Shown piece by piece: positions 7,758-14,979 of a stretch of 22,709 nucleotides of DNA; within the stretch, counting starts at the first letter, position 1, and the number at the start of each line of letters is the position of its first letter. The notes beneath the pieces were generated by a model. The model was not told the DNA's origin. It did not search any database and worked only from the letters and a program-made list of their open reading frames with translations. The stretch is from Pelobacter sp. UBA6812. Lineage in GTDB: Bacteria; Desulfobacterota; Desulfuromonadia; Desulfuromonadales; Syntrophotaleaceae. The DNA lies in the NCBI GenBank assembly GCA_002452265.1, contig DKEW01000040.1, forward strand, positions 1 to 22,709, given 5' to 3'. A program made the translations under genes and the position numbers.

Positions 7758-7773
7758 CGCCCTCACCAAAGAC

Positions 7774-7799
7774 AAAAGGGGACCGACTGGTCCCCTTTT
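7774..7799 (-). terminator. Rho-independent terminator after asd
   Basis: An 11-bp perfect stem (AAAAGGGGACC / GGTCCCCTTTT) with a GACT/AGTC tetraloop begins 22 nt after the asd stop and ends in TTTTGTCTTT on the minus strand. It ends only 16 nt before the ATG of the EcfT-like gene, leaving no room for a separate promoter. Confidence 0.85.
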
Positions 7800-7821
7800 C
7801 GAACTTCATGACAAGTTAAGA

Positions 7822-8841
7822 TTACAGATACTTGGCGGCCAGCAATTCAGCAATCTGCACAGCATTGGTCGCCGCACCTTTACGCAGGTTATCCGCAACC
7901 ACCCAAAGATTCAAACCGTTATCTATGGACTCGTCTTCCCGAATACGTCCAACGTAGGTCAGGTCTTGTCCGGCGGCATCAATAGCTGTCGGATACGTAA
8001 GGTTAGCCACATCATCGACAACCTTTACCCCGGGAGCTGCGGCCAGCAATTCACGAGCCTTGGCAGCCGACAAGGGCTTTTCGGTTTCAATATTAACGGC
8101 TTCACTATGGCTGTAAAAAACCGGAACGCGCACTGTCGTTGCGGTTACACGCAGAGAAGTATCACCCAGAATCTTCCTGGTCTCATTGACCATCTTCATT
8201 TCTTCTTTTGTGTATCCATTATCGAGAAAGACATCAATATGAGGCAGGCAGTTGAAAGCGATCTGATGCGGATACACCTTGCACTCGACCGGACGACCAT
8301 TAAGCAGTTCACCCGTTTGAATGCGCAGCTCGTCAATAGCATTGAGACCCGTCCCGGAAACCGCCTGATAAGTCGAAACGACTATCCGCTTGATTTTCGC
8401 GTAATCGTGTAGCGGCTTCAATGCTACCATCATCTGAATTGTGGAGCAGTTGGGATTAGCGATAATCCCCTTATTGGTGTACAACGCAATATCCGCAGGA
8501 TTAACCTCGGGAACCACCAAAGGCACGTCGGGATCCATGCGCCAAGCGCTTGAATTATCGACGCAGACCGCACCGGAGGCTGCTGCTATGGGACAAAATT
8601 CTTCACTGCGGGAACCGCCCGCACTGAACAAGGCAATATCGATCCCCTTGAAGGAGTCCCTGCCAAGCTTCTGTACTACAAGTTGCTCGCCCTTGAATTC
8701 AAGAAATTTGCCTTCAGAACGTTCGGAAGCCAGCAAACGCAATTCCTTGATGGGGAAATTACGTTCTTCCAGTATTTCAAGCATCTGGTTTCCAACGGCG
8801 CCCGTGGCCCCGACAATCGCAACATTAAACAACTTGGACAT
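7822..8841 (-). CDS. asd: Aspartate-semialdehyde dehydrogenase
   Basis: Asd reduces aspartyl phosphate to aspartate semialdehyde with NADPH, the branch point to lysine/diaminopimelate, threonine, methionine and isoleucine. The 339-residue protein has the dinucleotide-binding start VAIVGATGAVGNQMLEIL (7-24), SAGGSRSEEF, DNSSAWRMDPDVPLVVPEVN (95-114), the catalytic cysteine C132 in ANPNCSTIQ, the substrate-binding stretch VSTYQAVSGTG, and SHSEAVNIE. The ATG at 8841 follows a GGAAGGA ribosome binding site. It lies 72 bp after leuB and is probably transcribed with it; a strong terminator follows. Confidence 0.97.
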   Translation of the reverse strand: MSKLFNVAIVGATGAVGNQMLEILEERNFPIKELRLLASERSEGKFLEFKGEQLVVQKLGRDSFKGIDIALFSAGGSRSEEFCPIAAASGAVCVDNSSAWRMDPDVPLVVPEVNPADIALYTNKGIIANPNCSTIQMMVALKPLHDYAKIKRIVVSTYQAVSGTGLNAIDELRIQTGELLNGRPVECKVYPHQIAFNCLPHIDVFLDNGYTKEEMKMVNETRKILGDTSLRVTATTVRVPVFYSHSEAVNIETEKPLSAAKARELLAAAPGVKVVDDVANLTYPTAIDAAGQDLTYVGRIREDESIDNGLNLWVVADNLRKGAATNAVQIAELLAAKYL

Positions 8842-8883
8842 GGATAATTCCTTCCACTTTGGATCTCAACGATATAGAGTCAT

Positions 8884-8906
8884 GGGGCCAGACCTGCTCC
8901 AGCCCC
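8884..8906 (-). other. Intergenic hairpin between leuB and asd
   Basis: GGGGC and GCCCC arms flank a 13-nt loop in the 72-bp leuB-asd gap. No U tract follows on the minus strand, so it is not a standard terminator; it may be an mRNA processing or stability element, or chance in a GC-rich spot. Confidence 0.3.
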
Positions 8907-8913
8907 TAGCTTC

Positions 8914-10011
8914 CTAGACTTTTAACAGTTCCGCAACGATGGCATCCCCCATGACGCTGGTGGAAACCAATTTTTCGCCGGCAGCATTCTGGAAAATATC
9001 CTGCGTGCGCAATCCTGCCGCCAGGCAATTTTCGACAGCTTTCTCGATTGCATCTGCCGCATCGTTAAGCGCACATGAATAGCGCAGCAACATAGCCGCA
9101 GAGAGAATCTGGGCAATGGGATTGGCGATATTTTTCCCAGCAATATCAGGAGCGCTACCGCCAGCTGGCTCATACATGCCAAAGCTACCTTCGGCAAGCG
9201 AGGCGGAAGGCAACATGCCGAGGGAACCGGTCAGCATGGCGGCTTCATCGGACAGGATGTCGCCAAACAAGTTGGGGCAAAGCATGACATCGAACTGCTT
9301 GGGTGCTTTAACCAATTGCATGGCGGCATTATCGACATACATGTGGCTCAGCCGAACATCAGGATAATCGACAGAAACGCGCTCCACAACTTCGCGCCAC
9401 AGTATGGAGGTCGACAGAACATTGGCCTTGTCGATGGAGATAAGATTTTTGTTGCGTTTGCGCGCCGCCTCAAATGCCACCCGCGCGATGCGCTCAACCT
9501 CGGCATCTGTGTAAGCCATGGTGTCGTATCCGCGTCGCTCGGCGCCACCGCCTTCGATGCCCTTAGGTTGGGCAAAATAGACATCACCTGTCAGTTCGCG
9601 AACAACCAGGATATCAAAACCACCGGCAATAACTTCCTCCTTGAGAGACGACGCCGAAGTCAATGCGGGGAAAACGATAGCCGGCCGAAAATTACAAAAC
9701 AATCCAAAAATCCGTCGCAAAGGCAGCAACGCGCCACGCTCGGGTCGCTCGTCGGCAGGAAGCGTATCCCATTTGGGACCACCCACACTGCCAAACAAAA
9801 TAGCATCCGCCGCCTTACAGATTTCTATGGTAGCATCCGGCAAAGCTTTACCATCCAGATCAATGGCAGCCCCGCCAACATTTGCAAATTGACGGTCAAA
9901 ACTAACCTGAAATTTTTGTTCTACAGCATCCAGAACTTTAAGTGCCTCTGCAACAACTTCAGGACCGATGCCATCACCAGGCAGAACAGCTAATTTAAAT
10001 TCTTTCTTCAT
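8914..10011 (-). CDS. leuB: 3-isopropylmalate dehydrogenase
   Basis: LeuB oxidatively decarboxylates 3-isopropylmalate with NAD to the leucine keto-acid precursor. From the chosen ATG it has 365 residues. Motifs are LAVLPGDGIGPEVV (7-20), the substrate/active-site tyrosine Y145 in RELTGDVYFAQPKG, lysine K195 in DKANVL, and the metal-binding aspartates D251 and D255 in NLFGDILSDEAAMLTGSLG. The open frame extends 10 codons further up (to 10041), but the ATG at 10011 matches the family start and has GGAG 10 nt upstream. It has its own near-consensus promoter after a terminator that closes leuD, so it is transcriptionally separable from leuACD, and it runs into asd. Confidence 0.97.
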   Translation of the reverse strand: MKKEFKLAVLPGDGIGPEVVAEALKVLDAVEQKFQVSFDRQFANVGGAAIDLDGKALPDATIEICKAADAILFGSVGGPKWDTLPADERPERGALLPLRRIFGLFCNFRPAIVFPALTSASSLKEEVIAGGFDILVVRELTGDVYFAQPKGIEGGGAERRGYDTMAYTDAEVERIARVAFEAARKRNKNLISIDKANVLSTSILWREVVERVSVDYPDVRLSHMYVDNAAMQLVKAPKQFDVMLCPNLFGDILSDEAAMLTGSLGMLPSASLAEGSFGMYEPAGGSAPDIAGKNIANPIAQILSAAMLLRYSCALNDAADAIEKAVENCLAAGLRTQDIFQNAAGEKLVSTSVMGDAIVAELLKV

Positions 10012-10033
10012 TTGGGAAGTTCTCCTTACCGAT

Positions 10034-10079
10034 GCAGCCAATGGCTGCTAAAAGTCGAAGGTTCTTGAAATTTTTCGAC
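10034..10079 (-). other. Two hairpins in the leuB mRNA leader
   Basis: The predicted 5' untranslated region of leuB holds two inverted repeats: GTCGAA/TTCGAC arms at 10054-10059 and 10074-10079 (first in the mRNA, followed by TTTT) and GCAGCC/GGCTGC at 10034-10048 with a 3-nt loop. They begin at about the predicted transcription start. The first, with its short T run, might act as a weak attenuator; no leader peptide is evident. Speculative. Confidence 0.3.
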
Positions 10080-10086
10080 CGACGCC

Positions 10087-10116
10087 ATGATAGGAATTGG
10101 CCGGGGAAATTGTCAA
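10087..10116 (-). promoter_or_regulatory. Sigma-70-type promoter of leuB-asd
   Basis: The minus strand reads TTGACA (10111-10116), an 18-bp spacer and TATCAT (10087-10092). This is a full -35 match and a five-of-six -10 match, with a start predicted near 10080, about 70 nt before the leuB ATG. It lies between the leuD terminator and leuB. Confidence 0.8.
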
Positions 10117-10151
10117 ACATTTTCCCCCGGACGAAATCAAAAGAACATAAA

Positions 10152-10193
10152 TGTGCCAATCATGACACATCTCAATGTGCGGTTTTTGGCACA
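10152..10193. promoter_or_regulatory. Two tandem operator-like palindromes upstream of leuB
   Basis: Two 18-bp sites of the form TGTGC-N8-(A/G)CACA occur 24 bp apart, at 10152-10169 (TGTGCCAATCATGACACA) and 10176-10193 (TGTGCGGTTTTTGGCACA). The whole 42-bp block is itself a nested inverted repeat, with 8-bp outer arms (TGTGCCAA/TTGGCACA) and 5-bp inner arms (CACAT/ATGTG) symmetrically spaced. The sites lie about 80 and 105 bp upstream of the predicted leuB start, a location suited to an activator. The regulator is not identifiable from the sequence. Confidence 0.45.
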
Positions 10194-10201
10194 CTTGCCA
10201 T

Positions 10202-10231
10202 AAAAAACGACCGGGCAACTCGCCCGGCCGT
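10202..10231 (-). terminator. Rho-independent terminator after leuC-leuD
   Basis: On the minus strand, an ACG(G)CCGGGC / GCCCGG(T)CGT stem (nine pairs with one mismatch, five-base loop) is followed by TTTTTTA. It begins 7 nt after the leuD stop codon. It closes the leuC-leuD transcript ahead of the leuB promoter. Confidence 0.88.
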
Positions 10232-10238
10232 CATATTT

Positions 10239-10769
10239 TTAATAACGCTGGTCAGCGAACTCGACCCAACCACCCGCCTCAACGAGCGCCTGATCGAAGG
10301 GACTGATCTCAAACTTAAACACTTCGATACTTGCGCCAACCGAAGCCTTTACCTGATGTTTCTGAAGATCAACATCTATTTCGACCTCGCCATTTTCGGA
10401 CAGCGCCAGTATGCGATCGATATCAGCAGCAGTCAATTCAATGGCCAACATCCCACAATTGAACATATTCTGCCGGAAAATACGCGCATAGCTCTCAGCA
10501 ATCACCGTATAAATATCATTGACTTCGAGAGACCAGGGCGCATGCTCGCGAGATGATCCACAACCAAAATTCTTGCGGGTAACGATGACTTTAGCCTTAC
10601 GTAAAGCCTCACCCGCCGGATCAAACCCATCCAGCTTCAAGTCCTCAAGCAAAAATGGCTTAAGGGCGTCCTTAGTGACCTCTGTGAGGTAACGGGCAGG
10701 TATGATTTCGTCGGTATTAATATCGGATCGGTCCAGAAAAATCGCCGGACCCCCAAATGCTCTTTTCAT
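10239..10769 (-). CDS. leuD: 3-isopropylmalate dehydratase small subunit
   Basis: LeuD is the swivel-domain subunit that pairs with LeuC to isomerise 2- to 3-isopropylmalate. The 176-residue protein belongs to the short, archaeal-type small subunits. It has DRSDINTDEIIPARYLT (13-29) and the substrate-binding loop KNFGCGSSREHAPW (about 66-79), followed by ARIFRQNMFNCGMLAIEL. The ATG follows an AAGGAGT ribosome binding site and the gene lies 40 nt after leuC, with which it forms one transcription unit. A strong terminator comes directly after it. Confidence 0.96.
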   Translation of the reverse strand: MKRAFGGPAIFLDRSDINTDEIIPARYLTEVTKDALKPFLLEDLKLDGFDPAGEALRKAKVIVTRKNFGCGSSREHAPWSLEVNDIYTVIAESYARIFRQNMFNCGMLAIELTAADIDRILALSENGEVEIDVDLQKHQVKASVGASIEVFKFEISPFDQALVEAGGWVEFADQRY

Positions 10770-10809
10770 GATTCCTTTTACTCCTTCCTCAAAAAATCCG
10801 TCGAAACCG

Positions 10810-12090
10810 CTACAGATCGCGTGGATCGGTGATGGTACCTTTTATTCCTGAAGCGGCCGCGGTGGAGGGGCTCATAAGATAAACCATTCCCCCTTGCCCC
10901 ATGCGCCCCTGAAAATTCCGGTTACTTGTCGCGGCACATGATTCTCCCGGAGCAAGAACACCACAACTCATACCAAGGCAGGCACCGCAGGTAGGGTTCG
11001 TGACACAAAAACCGGCGTCCATGAAAACACCAAGAATGCCTTCATCCATGGCCTCGCGAAAAATTTTGGGCGATGCCGGCGACAGAATACCGCGCACATT
11101 GGGTGCCAGTTTACGCCCTTTGAGAATGTCAGCAGCCTGGCGCAGATCCTCAAGACGGCCGTTGGTACAGGTACCGATATAGATCTGATCAACCGGCGTG
11201 CCGGCCATCTGACGAGCCGGCTTTACACAATCCGGCTTATAGTCATAGGTCACCTGCGGCTCAAGATCGGTAACATCGACATCGAGAACCCTGGCATACT
11301 CGGCATCGGCATCGGAATGCCATTTTTGGAAATCGGCCAGAGCGGCAGCCTTGGAAGCGTACTCATCTGAAATAAAAGGCCAGAGATAATCGACCGTGAC
11401 CTGATCCGGCAGACAGATACCGCATGTACCGCCCGCTTCAATAGCCATATTGGACAAGGTCATGCGGGCATCCATGGACAGGGCGTCAACAACCGGCCCA
11501 CGAAACTCGATAACGTGATCGGTGGCGCCGTTGACTCCAAGCAAATGAATAATATGCAGGATGACATCCTTGGAGTAGACATGCTCTCCGAGGGTACCTG
11601 TGATATTCACCAGGATACTTTCAGGTTTGCGAAAAGCACATACACCCTTGAGGATACCAACTTCAAGGTCGGTAGTTCCAACCCCGGCAGCAAAAGCACC
11701 GAACGCACCATGGGTACAAGTATGACTATCCCCCATGATTACCGTGTAACCGGGGCGGATGAAACCTTTTTCCGGAAAAATGGCGTGACACACGCCATTC
11801 TGCCCAATATCGAAAAAGTCAGGGATATCGTGTCGTTTGGCCCACTCGCGCAGGATTTTCCCCTGAATAGCCGTTTTGCTGTCTTTGGCCGGCGTCACGT
11901 GATCAATAACCGCTTTGATTTTCAAAGGATCAAAAACACGATCCTTACCGCGCCATTCCAAGTCAGCAATGGCGACCGGCGTGGTTATTTCGTGGCAGAG
12001 AACCCGATCCAGATCGAGAACATAGGTACCCGGAAAAGGTTCGTCACGCAAATGCGCTGCGAATATTTTCTGTGCGATAGTCTGTCCCAT
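10810..12090 (-). CDS. leuC: 3-isopropylmalate dehydratase large subunit
   Basis: LeuC is the aconitase-superfamily subunit carrying the [4Fe-4S] cluster. From the chosen start it has 426 residues, the shorter archaeal-type or homoaconitase-like length, which fits the separate short LeuD. The cluster cysteines are C308 in YIGTCTNGR and C368/C371 in NPTCGACLG. Other motifs are IMGDSHTCTHGAFGAFAAGVGTTD (about 118-141) and EAGGTCGICLPD. The open frame starts at a TTG at 12105, but the ATG at 12090 behind TTGGAG is the natural start (MGQTIAQKIFAAH). Homoaconitase is an alternative for such sequences, but the leuA/leuD/leuB context favours LeuC. A terminator sits about 20 nt before its ATG. Confidence 0.95.
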   Translation of the reverse strand: MGQTIAQKIFAAHLRDEPFPGTYVLDLDRVLCHEITTPVAIADLEWRGKDRVFDPLKIKAVIDHVTPAKDSKTAIQGKILREWAKRHDIPDFFDIGQNGVCHAIFPEKGFIRPGYTVIMGDSHTCTHGAFGAFAAGVGTTDLEVGILKGVCAFRKPESILVNITGTLGEHVYSKDVILHIIHLLGVNGATDHVIEFRGPVVDALSMDARMTLSNMAIEAGGTCGICLPDQVTVDYLWPFISDEYASKAAALADFQKWHSDADAEYARVLDVDVTDLEPQVTYDYKPDCVKPARQMAGTPVDQIYIGTCTNGRLEDLRQAADILKGRKLAPNVRGILSPASPKIFREAMDEGILGVFMDAGFCVTNPTCGACLGMSCGVLAPGESCAATSNRNFQGRMGQGGMVYLMSPSTAAASGIKGTITDPRDL

Positions 12091-12110
12091 AAATGACTCC
12101 AACAATCCTT

Positions 12111-12138
12111 AAAAAATCGGACCGGAAAACCCGGCCCG
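12111..12138 (-). terminator. Rho-independent terminator between leuA and leuC
   Basis: On the minus strand an 8-bp GC-rich stem (CGGGCCGG / CCGGTCCG, one G-U pair, GTTTT loop) is followed by ATTTTTT. It begins 7 nt after the leuA stop and its T run ends about 20 nt before the leuC ATG. It separates leuA from leuCD with no visible promoter after it. Confidence 0.85.
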
Positions 12139-12145
12139 TTAGAAA

Positions 12146-13687
12146 CTAAAAGTGAGCCGAAGGGCGATTTTTAACAATCGTCGCCAAGCGGTTAAGAGCG
12201 TTAATATAAGCCTTGGCACTGGCCACAACGATATCAGGATGCGCACCCTGCCCAAGCACCTCGCGGCCATCGAGTTCCAGACGCACAGTGCACTCACCTT
12301 GGGCATCGGTCCCTCCGGTAATAGCACCAACCGTGAAGCTGAGCAAATTGGCTTTACTTTTAGTCAGCTTCTTTATGGTTTTGAAGGTAGCATCAACCGG
12401 GCCGCCGCCGATCATGGCGGCCTTCTTTATCTTACCATCGATTTCCAGTTCAACCGTGGCCGTTGGTGCTGCGAAAGAACCGGAACTGCTGTTCATCTGT
12501 ACCAGCTTGTATCTCTCCGGGATACGGATGATTTCATCCGCCACGATGGCATCGAGATCTTCGTCAAAGATATCTTTTTTCTGGTCGGCAAGCGACTTGA
12601 AACGCACAAAAGCCCGATCGAGATCTTCCTTGGACAAAGCGTAGCCCAACTGTTCGAGGCGCTGCCCGAAGGCATGACGACCGGAATGTTTGCCGAGTAC
12701 CAATTTGTTCTGAGTTAAGCCGACCGACTCGGGGGTCATGATTTCATACGTCGACTTTTCCATCAAAACGCCATGCTGATGAATACCGGCCTCATGGGCA
12801 AAGGCATTGGCCCCCACGATTGCCTTGTTGGGCTGCACCTGAATGCCGGTAATGGTGGACAGCAACTTACTGGTAGCATAGATATGTTCGGTAACGACAT
12901 CGGTTTTAAAAGGGAGGATGTCAGCCCGGGTGCGCAACGCCATAACCACTTCCTCAAGTGCGCAGTTGCCGGCACGTTCCCCGATACCGTTGATTGTACA
13001 TTCAACCTGCTCGGCACCGGCTTCCACGGCGGCCAGAGAGTTGGCAACCGCCAGGCCAAGATCGTTATGACAATGAACCGAGAGGATAGCTTTATCCATA
13101 TTGGACACATTGTTTTTGAGATGCCGGATCAGGGTAGCAAATTCCGAAGGGATGCTATACCCGACCGTATCCGGGATATTAACAACTTTAGCCCCGGCAG
13201 CGATAACAGCCTCAACCACGCGAACCAGAAATTCGGGACGGGTGCGTGCAGCGTCTTCGGCACTGAACTCAATATTTTCAGTGTAACGACCTGCTCGCTT
13301 GATAGCGGCGACAGCCGTCTCAATTACCTGATCCTCACTCATCTTAAGTTTGTACTTCATATGGATATCGCTGGTAGCTAAAAAGGTGTGAATACGCCCG
13401 CGATCGCCGGCATATTTGAGCGCCTCCCAAGCACAATCGATATCTTTATCAGCTGCACGACACAGGCCAGCGATCTGCGGGCCTTTAATGGTTTGTGCAA
13501 TGCGTCTAACAGCCTCGAAGTCACCTTCCGAAGCAATGGGAAAGCCTGCTTCAATCACATCAACGTTGAGCTTGGCCAGCTGAAATGCAATACGCAGTTT
13601 TTCATCAATATTCATGCTGGCGCCCGGTGATTGCTCACCATCACGCAAAGTCGTGTCGAAAATTTTTATACTTTTAATGTCCTTCAT
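12146..13687 (-). CDS. leuA: 2-isopropylmalate synthase
   Basis: LeuA condenses acetyl-CoA with 2-oxoisovalerate, the first committed and normally leucine-inhibited step of leucine synthesis. From the chosen ATG it has 513 residues. The catalytic TIM barrel begins with IKIFDTTLRDGEQSPGASM (7-25, metal ligand D11), and has H205 and H207 in SVHCHNDLGLAVANS, then NGIGERAGNCALEE (233-246). A central KHSGRHAFG segment leads to a C-terminal LeuA regulatory domain (about 365-510). An ATG 18 nt upstream is also in frame, but the ATG at 13687 is placed 4 nt after GGAGG and matches the family start. A leucine T-box leader precedes it and a terminator follows, so it may be largely a single-gene transcript. 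Confidence 0.96.
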   Translation of the reverse strand: MKDIKSIKIFDTTLRDGEQSPGASMNIDEKLRIAFQLAKLNVDVIEAGFPIASEGDFEAVRRIAQTIKGPQIAGLCRAADKDIDCAWEALKYAGDRGRIHTFLATSDIHMKYKLKMSEDQVIETAVAAIKRAGRYTENIEFSAEDAARTRPEFLVRVVEAVIAAGAKVVNIPDTVGYSIPSEFATLIRHLKNNVSNMDKAILSVHCHNDLGLAVANSLAAVEAGAEQVECTINGIGERAGNCALEEVVMALRTRADILPFKTDVVTEHIYATSKLLSTITGIQVQPNKAIVGANAFAHEAGIHQHGVLMEKSTYEIMTPESVGLTQNKLVLGKHSGRHAFGQRLEQLGYALSKEDLDRAFVRFKSLADQKKDIFDEDLDAIVADEIIRIPERYKLVQMNSSSGSFAAPTATVELEIDGKIKKAAMIGGGPVDATFKTIKKLTKSKANLLSFTVGAITGGTDAQGECTVRLELDGREVLGQGAHPDIVVASAKAYINALNRLATIVKNRPSAHF

Positions 13688-13876
13688 ATGACCTCCGTCA
13701 ATCATTGCTCCAATACGATTACCGCATTCCGGGAGCAGTCGTTATTGTGAATTTTTTTCGGACAGCGCTTCGTAATACCAACCGATGACACACTATCAGG
13801 TCACTTAGGTCCGATTCCACCTGACCACCCCCTCTCTTCCTCTACGGCAAAAAGCCTTAAACAGGGTAAAGCACAC

Positions 13877-13903
13877 AAAAAAAGCCCCCTCCCTTTCAGG
13901 GGC
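13877..13903 (-). terminator. Regulated terminator of the leuA T-box
   Basis: The minus strand forms a GCCCCT / AGGGGGC hairpin with a GAAAGGG loop followed by seven Ts (13877-13883). It lies immediately downstream of the conserved T-box sequence, where the leader terminator of T-box riboswitches belongs. About 190 nt of further leader with no obvious signal separate it from leuA. Confidence 0.85.
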
Positions 13904-14124
13904 GAGAGCTTAGCTTCGCGGTACCACCCTGTTTCAGCTCCGAGAGGAGCCCTTGATTTCCTTTAACGCAGGGTCACGTCATGACCTAGACGGCTTTGCC
14001 GACTCAGTCATGCAACTCCAAGGCGAGTTCAGCCCGCTCGATACCGGCTCGCACCAACCGCCGGCTCTCTCCAATCGAGTTGAGAGCTTACTACTCCTCT
14101 TCTCAGTCTTTATTTACATCGTTT
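13877..14124 (-). ncRNA. T-box leader (tRNA-Leu sensing) upstream of leuA
   Basis: This leader fills most of the 617-bp gene-free stretch between psd and leuA. The conserved T-box sequence AGGGTGGTACCGCG is exact at 13917-13930. The distal stem I segment AGAGAGCCGGCGGTTGG...GAGCCGG is at about 14046-14069, with a GAGTAGTAA element on the 5' side. On the 3' side of stem I, GAACTCGCC places a CUC specifier (Leu) at 14025-14027, followed by a purine as expected. GAGCT/AGCTC arms around the T-box sequence could form the antiterminator, and the terminator at 13877-13903 follows. Uncharged tRNA-Leu(GAG) would stabilise the antiterminator and switch leuA on. The match of specifier and target gene strengthens the call. 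Confidence 0.95.
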
Positions 14125-14130
14125 CGCTTA

Positions 14131-14159
14131 ATAAAACAGACTCAAACCCCCACTGTCAA
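14131..14159 (-). promoter_or_regulatory. Sigma-70-type promoter of the T-box-leuA transcript
   Basis: The minus strand reads TTGACA (14154-14159), a 17-bp spacer and TTTTAT (14131-14136), with a start predicted at about 14124. This is just where the T-box stem I sequences begin, which supports the call. Confidence 0.78.
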
Positions 14160-14292
14160 GGCGTAAAGGCTCTCAACAGGGTGGCAATCAGCATTTTTTC
14201 GATACGACAATACGAAATTCGGCGGCCTTAAAACTACCAGCACAAGCAGGCAATACCTGAAACGCTACCAAAGATCTTGTTTATCGTCATGC

Positions 14293-14320
14293 GGCCACTG
14301 AATTTCATTTCAGATAGGCC
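14293..14320 (-). other. Hairpin across the psd stop codon
   Basis: Nested arms GGCC/GGCC and CTGAA/TTCAG enclose the psd stop codon in the loop. No U tract follows, so termination here is doubtful. It may protect the 3' end of the ilv-psd mRNA. The rest of the gap down to the leuA promoter (14160-14292) shows nothing convincing. Confidence 0.35.
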
Positions 14321-14949
14321 AAAATAGTTTCACCACAACAGACACGTTCTCCTACCCGAACCTGGGTCTCGACGTCATCGGGAAGATAAATATCAACGCG
14401 TGATCCGAAACGAATCAAACCATATCGTGCGCCACGCTGCAGAATATCACCAACCACGGGATAGGTCACAATACGACGGGCAATCAGTCCAGCAATCTGA
14501 ACAACCAGCATCTGACGACCGGAGGCATTCTCCAATAACATACCTGCCTGCTCGTTATGCAGACTGGCCTTATCCATGGCAGCATTGAAAAATTGCCCTT
14601 TATTGTAGAACATATCAACAACCTTGCCGGACATGGGCACCCGATTTACATGAACATTAAACACAGACATAAATATGCTTATTTTGGTTACTTCGGATTT
14701 AAAATAGCGCTCTTCCAGAGCGGGTCCGACATAAATAACCTTCCCGTCAGCAGGAGCGAGAACTGCAGCTTCTTCCGCATCGCTGAAACGATCAGGGTTC
14801 CGGAAGAAATAAGCCGTAAATAGAGTCAAACCAAGAAACAAGAGAGTGCACAGGCTCCAACTCAGAAGCGCAAATACCAGCGTGATAAATGCGAACAACC
14901 CGATAAAGGGGTAACCTTCGATAGCTACCGGTTGGTTCTGATTGCGCAT
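14305..14949 (-). CDS. psd: Phosphatidylserine decarboxylase proenzyme
   Basis: Psd decarboxylates phosphatidylserine to phosphatidylethanolamine at the inner membrane using a pyruvoyl group made by self-cleavage. From the chosen start it has 214 residues, the short type common in deltaproteobacteria and archaea. There is a hydrophobic N-terminal segment (about residues 13-48), then FRNPDR, APADGKV, FMSVFNVHVNRVP, and the self-cleavage site RFGSRVD, where cleavage between G182 and S183 would leave the pyruvoyl on S183. An ATG five codons upstream (14964) is possible; the ATG at 14949 has GAGGA 8-9 nt before it and gives the typical MRNxNxPVAxEG start. It sits in the branched-chain amino acid cluster; its usual partner pssA is not next to it. 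Confidence 0.94.
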   Translation of the reverse strand: MRNQNQPVAIEGYPFIGLFAFITLVFALLSWSLCTLLFLGLTLFTAYFFRNPDRFSDAEEAAVLAPADGKVIYVGPALEERYFKSEVTKISIFMSVFNVHVNRVPMSGKVVDMFYNKGQFFNAAMDKASLHNEQAGMLLENASGRQMLVVQIAGLIARRIVTYPVVGDILQRGARYGLIRFGSRVDIYLPDDVETQVRVGERVCCGETILAYLK

Positions 14950-14979
14950 AACTATTTTCCTCATGGGGTTACAAAGGAG

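Noticed and set aside
10152..10200. NifA site (TGT-N10-ACA) and sigma-54 promoter (TGGCAC...TTGC) upstream of leuB
   Set aside because: One dyad fits TGT-N10-ACA, but the second does not, and TGGCAC to TTGC spacing is only 2 bp instead of 5; a good sigma-70 promoter is present instead.
14237..14291. 18-codon ORF (MTINKIFGS...) after psd, considered as a leader peptide or pssA remnant
   Set aside because: No ribosome binding site, no run of leucine codons, no resemblance to PssA, and it ends before the T-box promoter.
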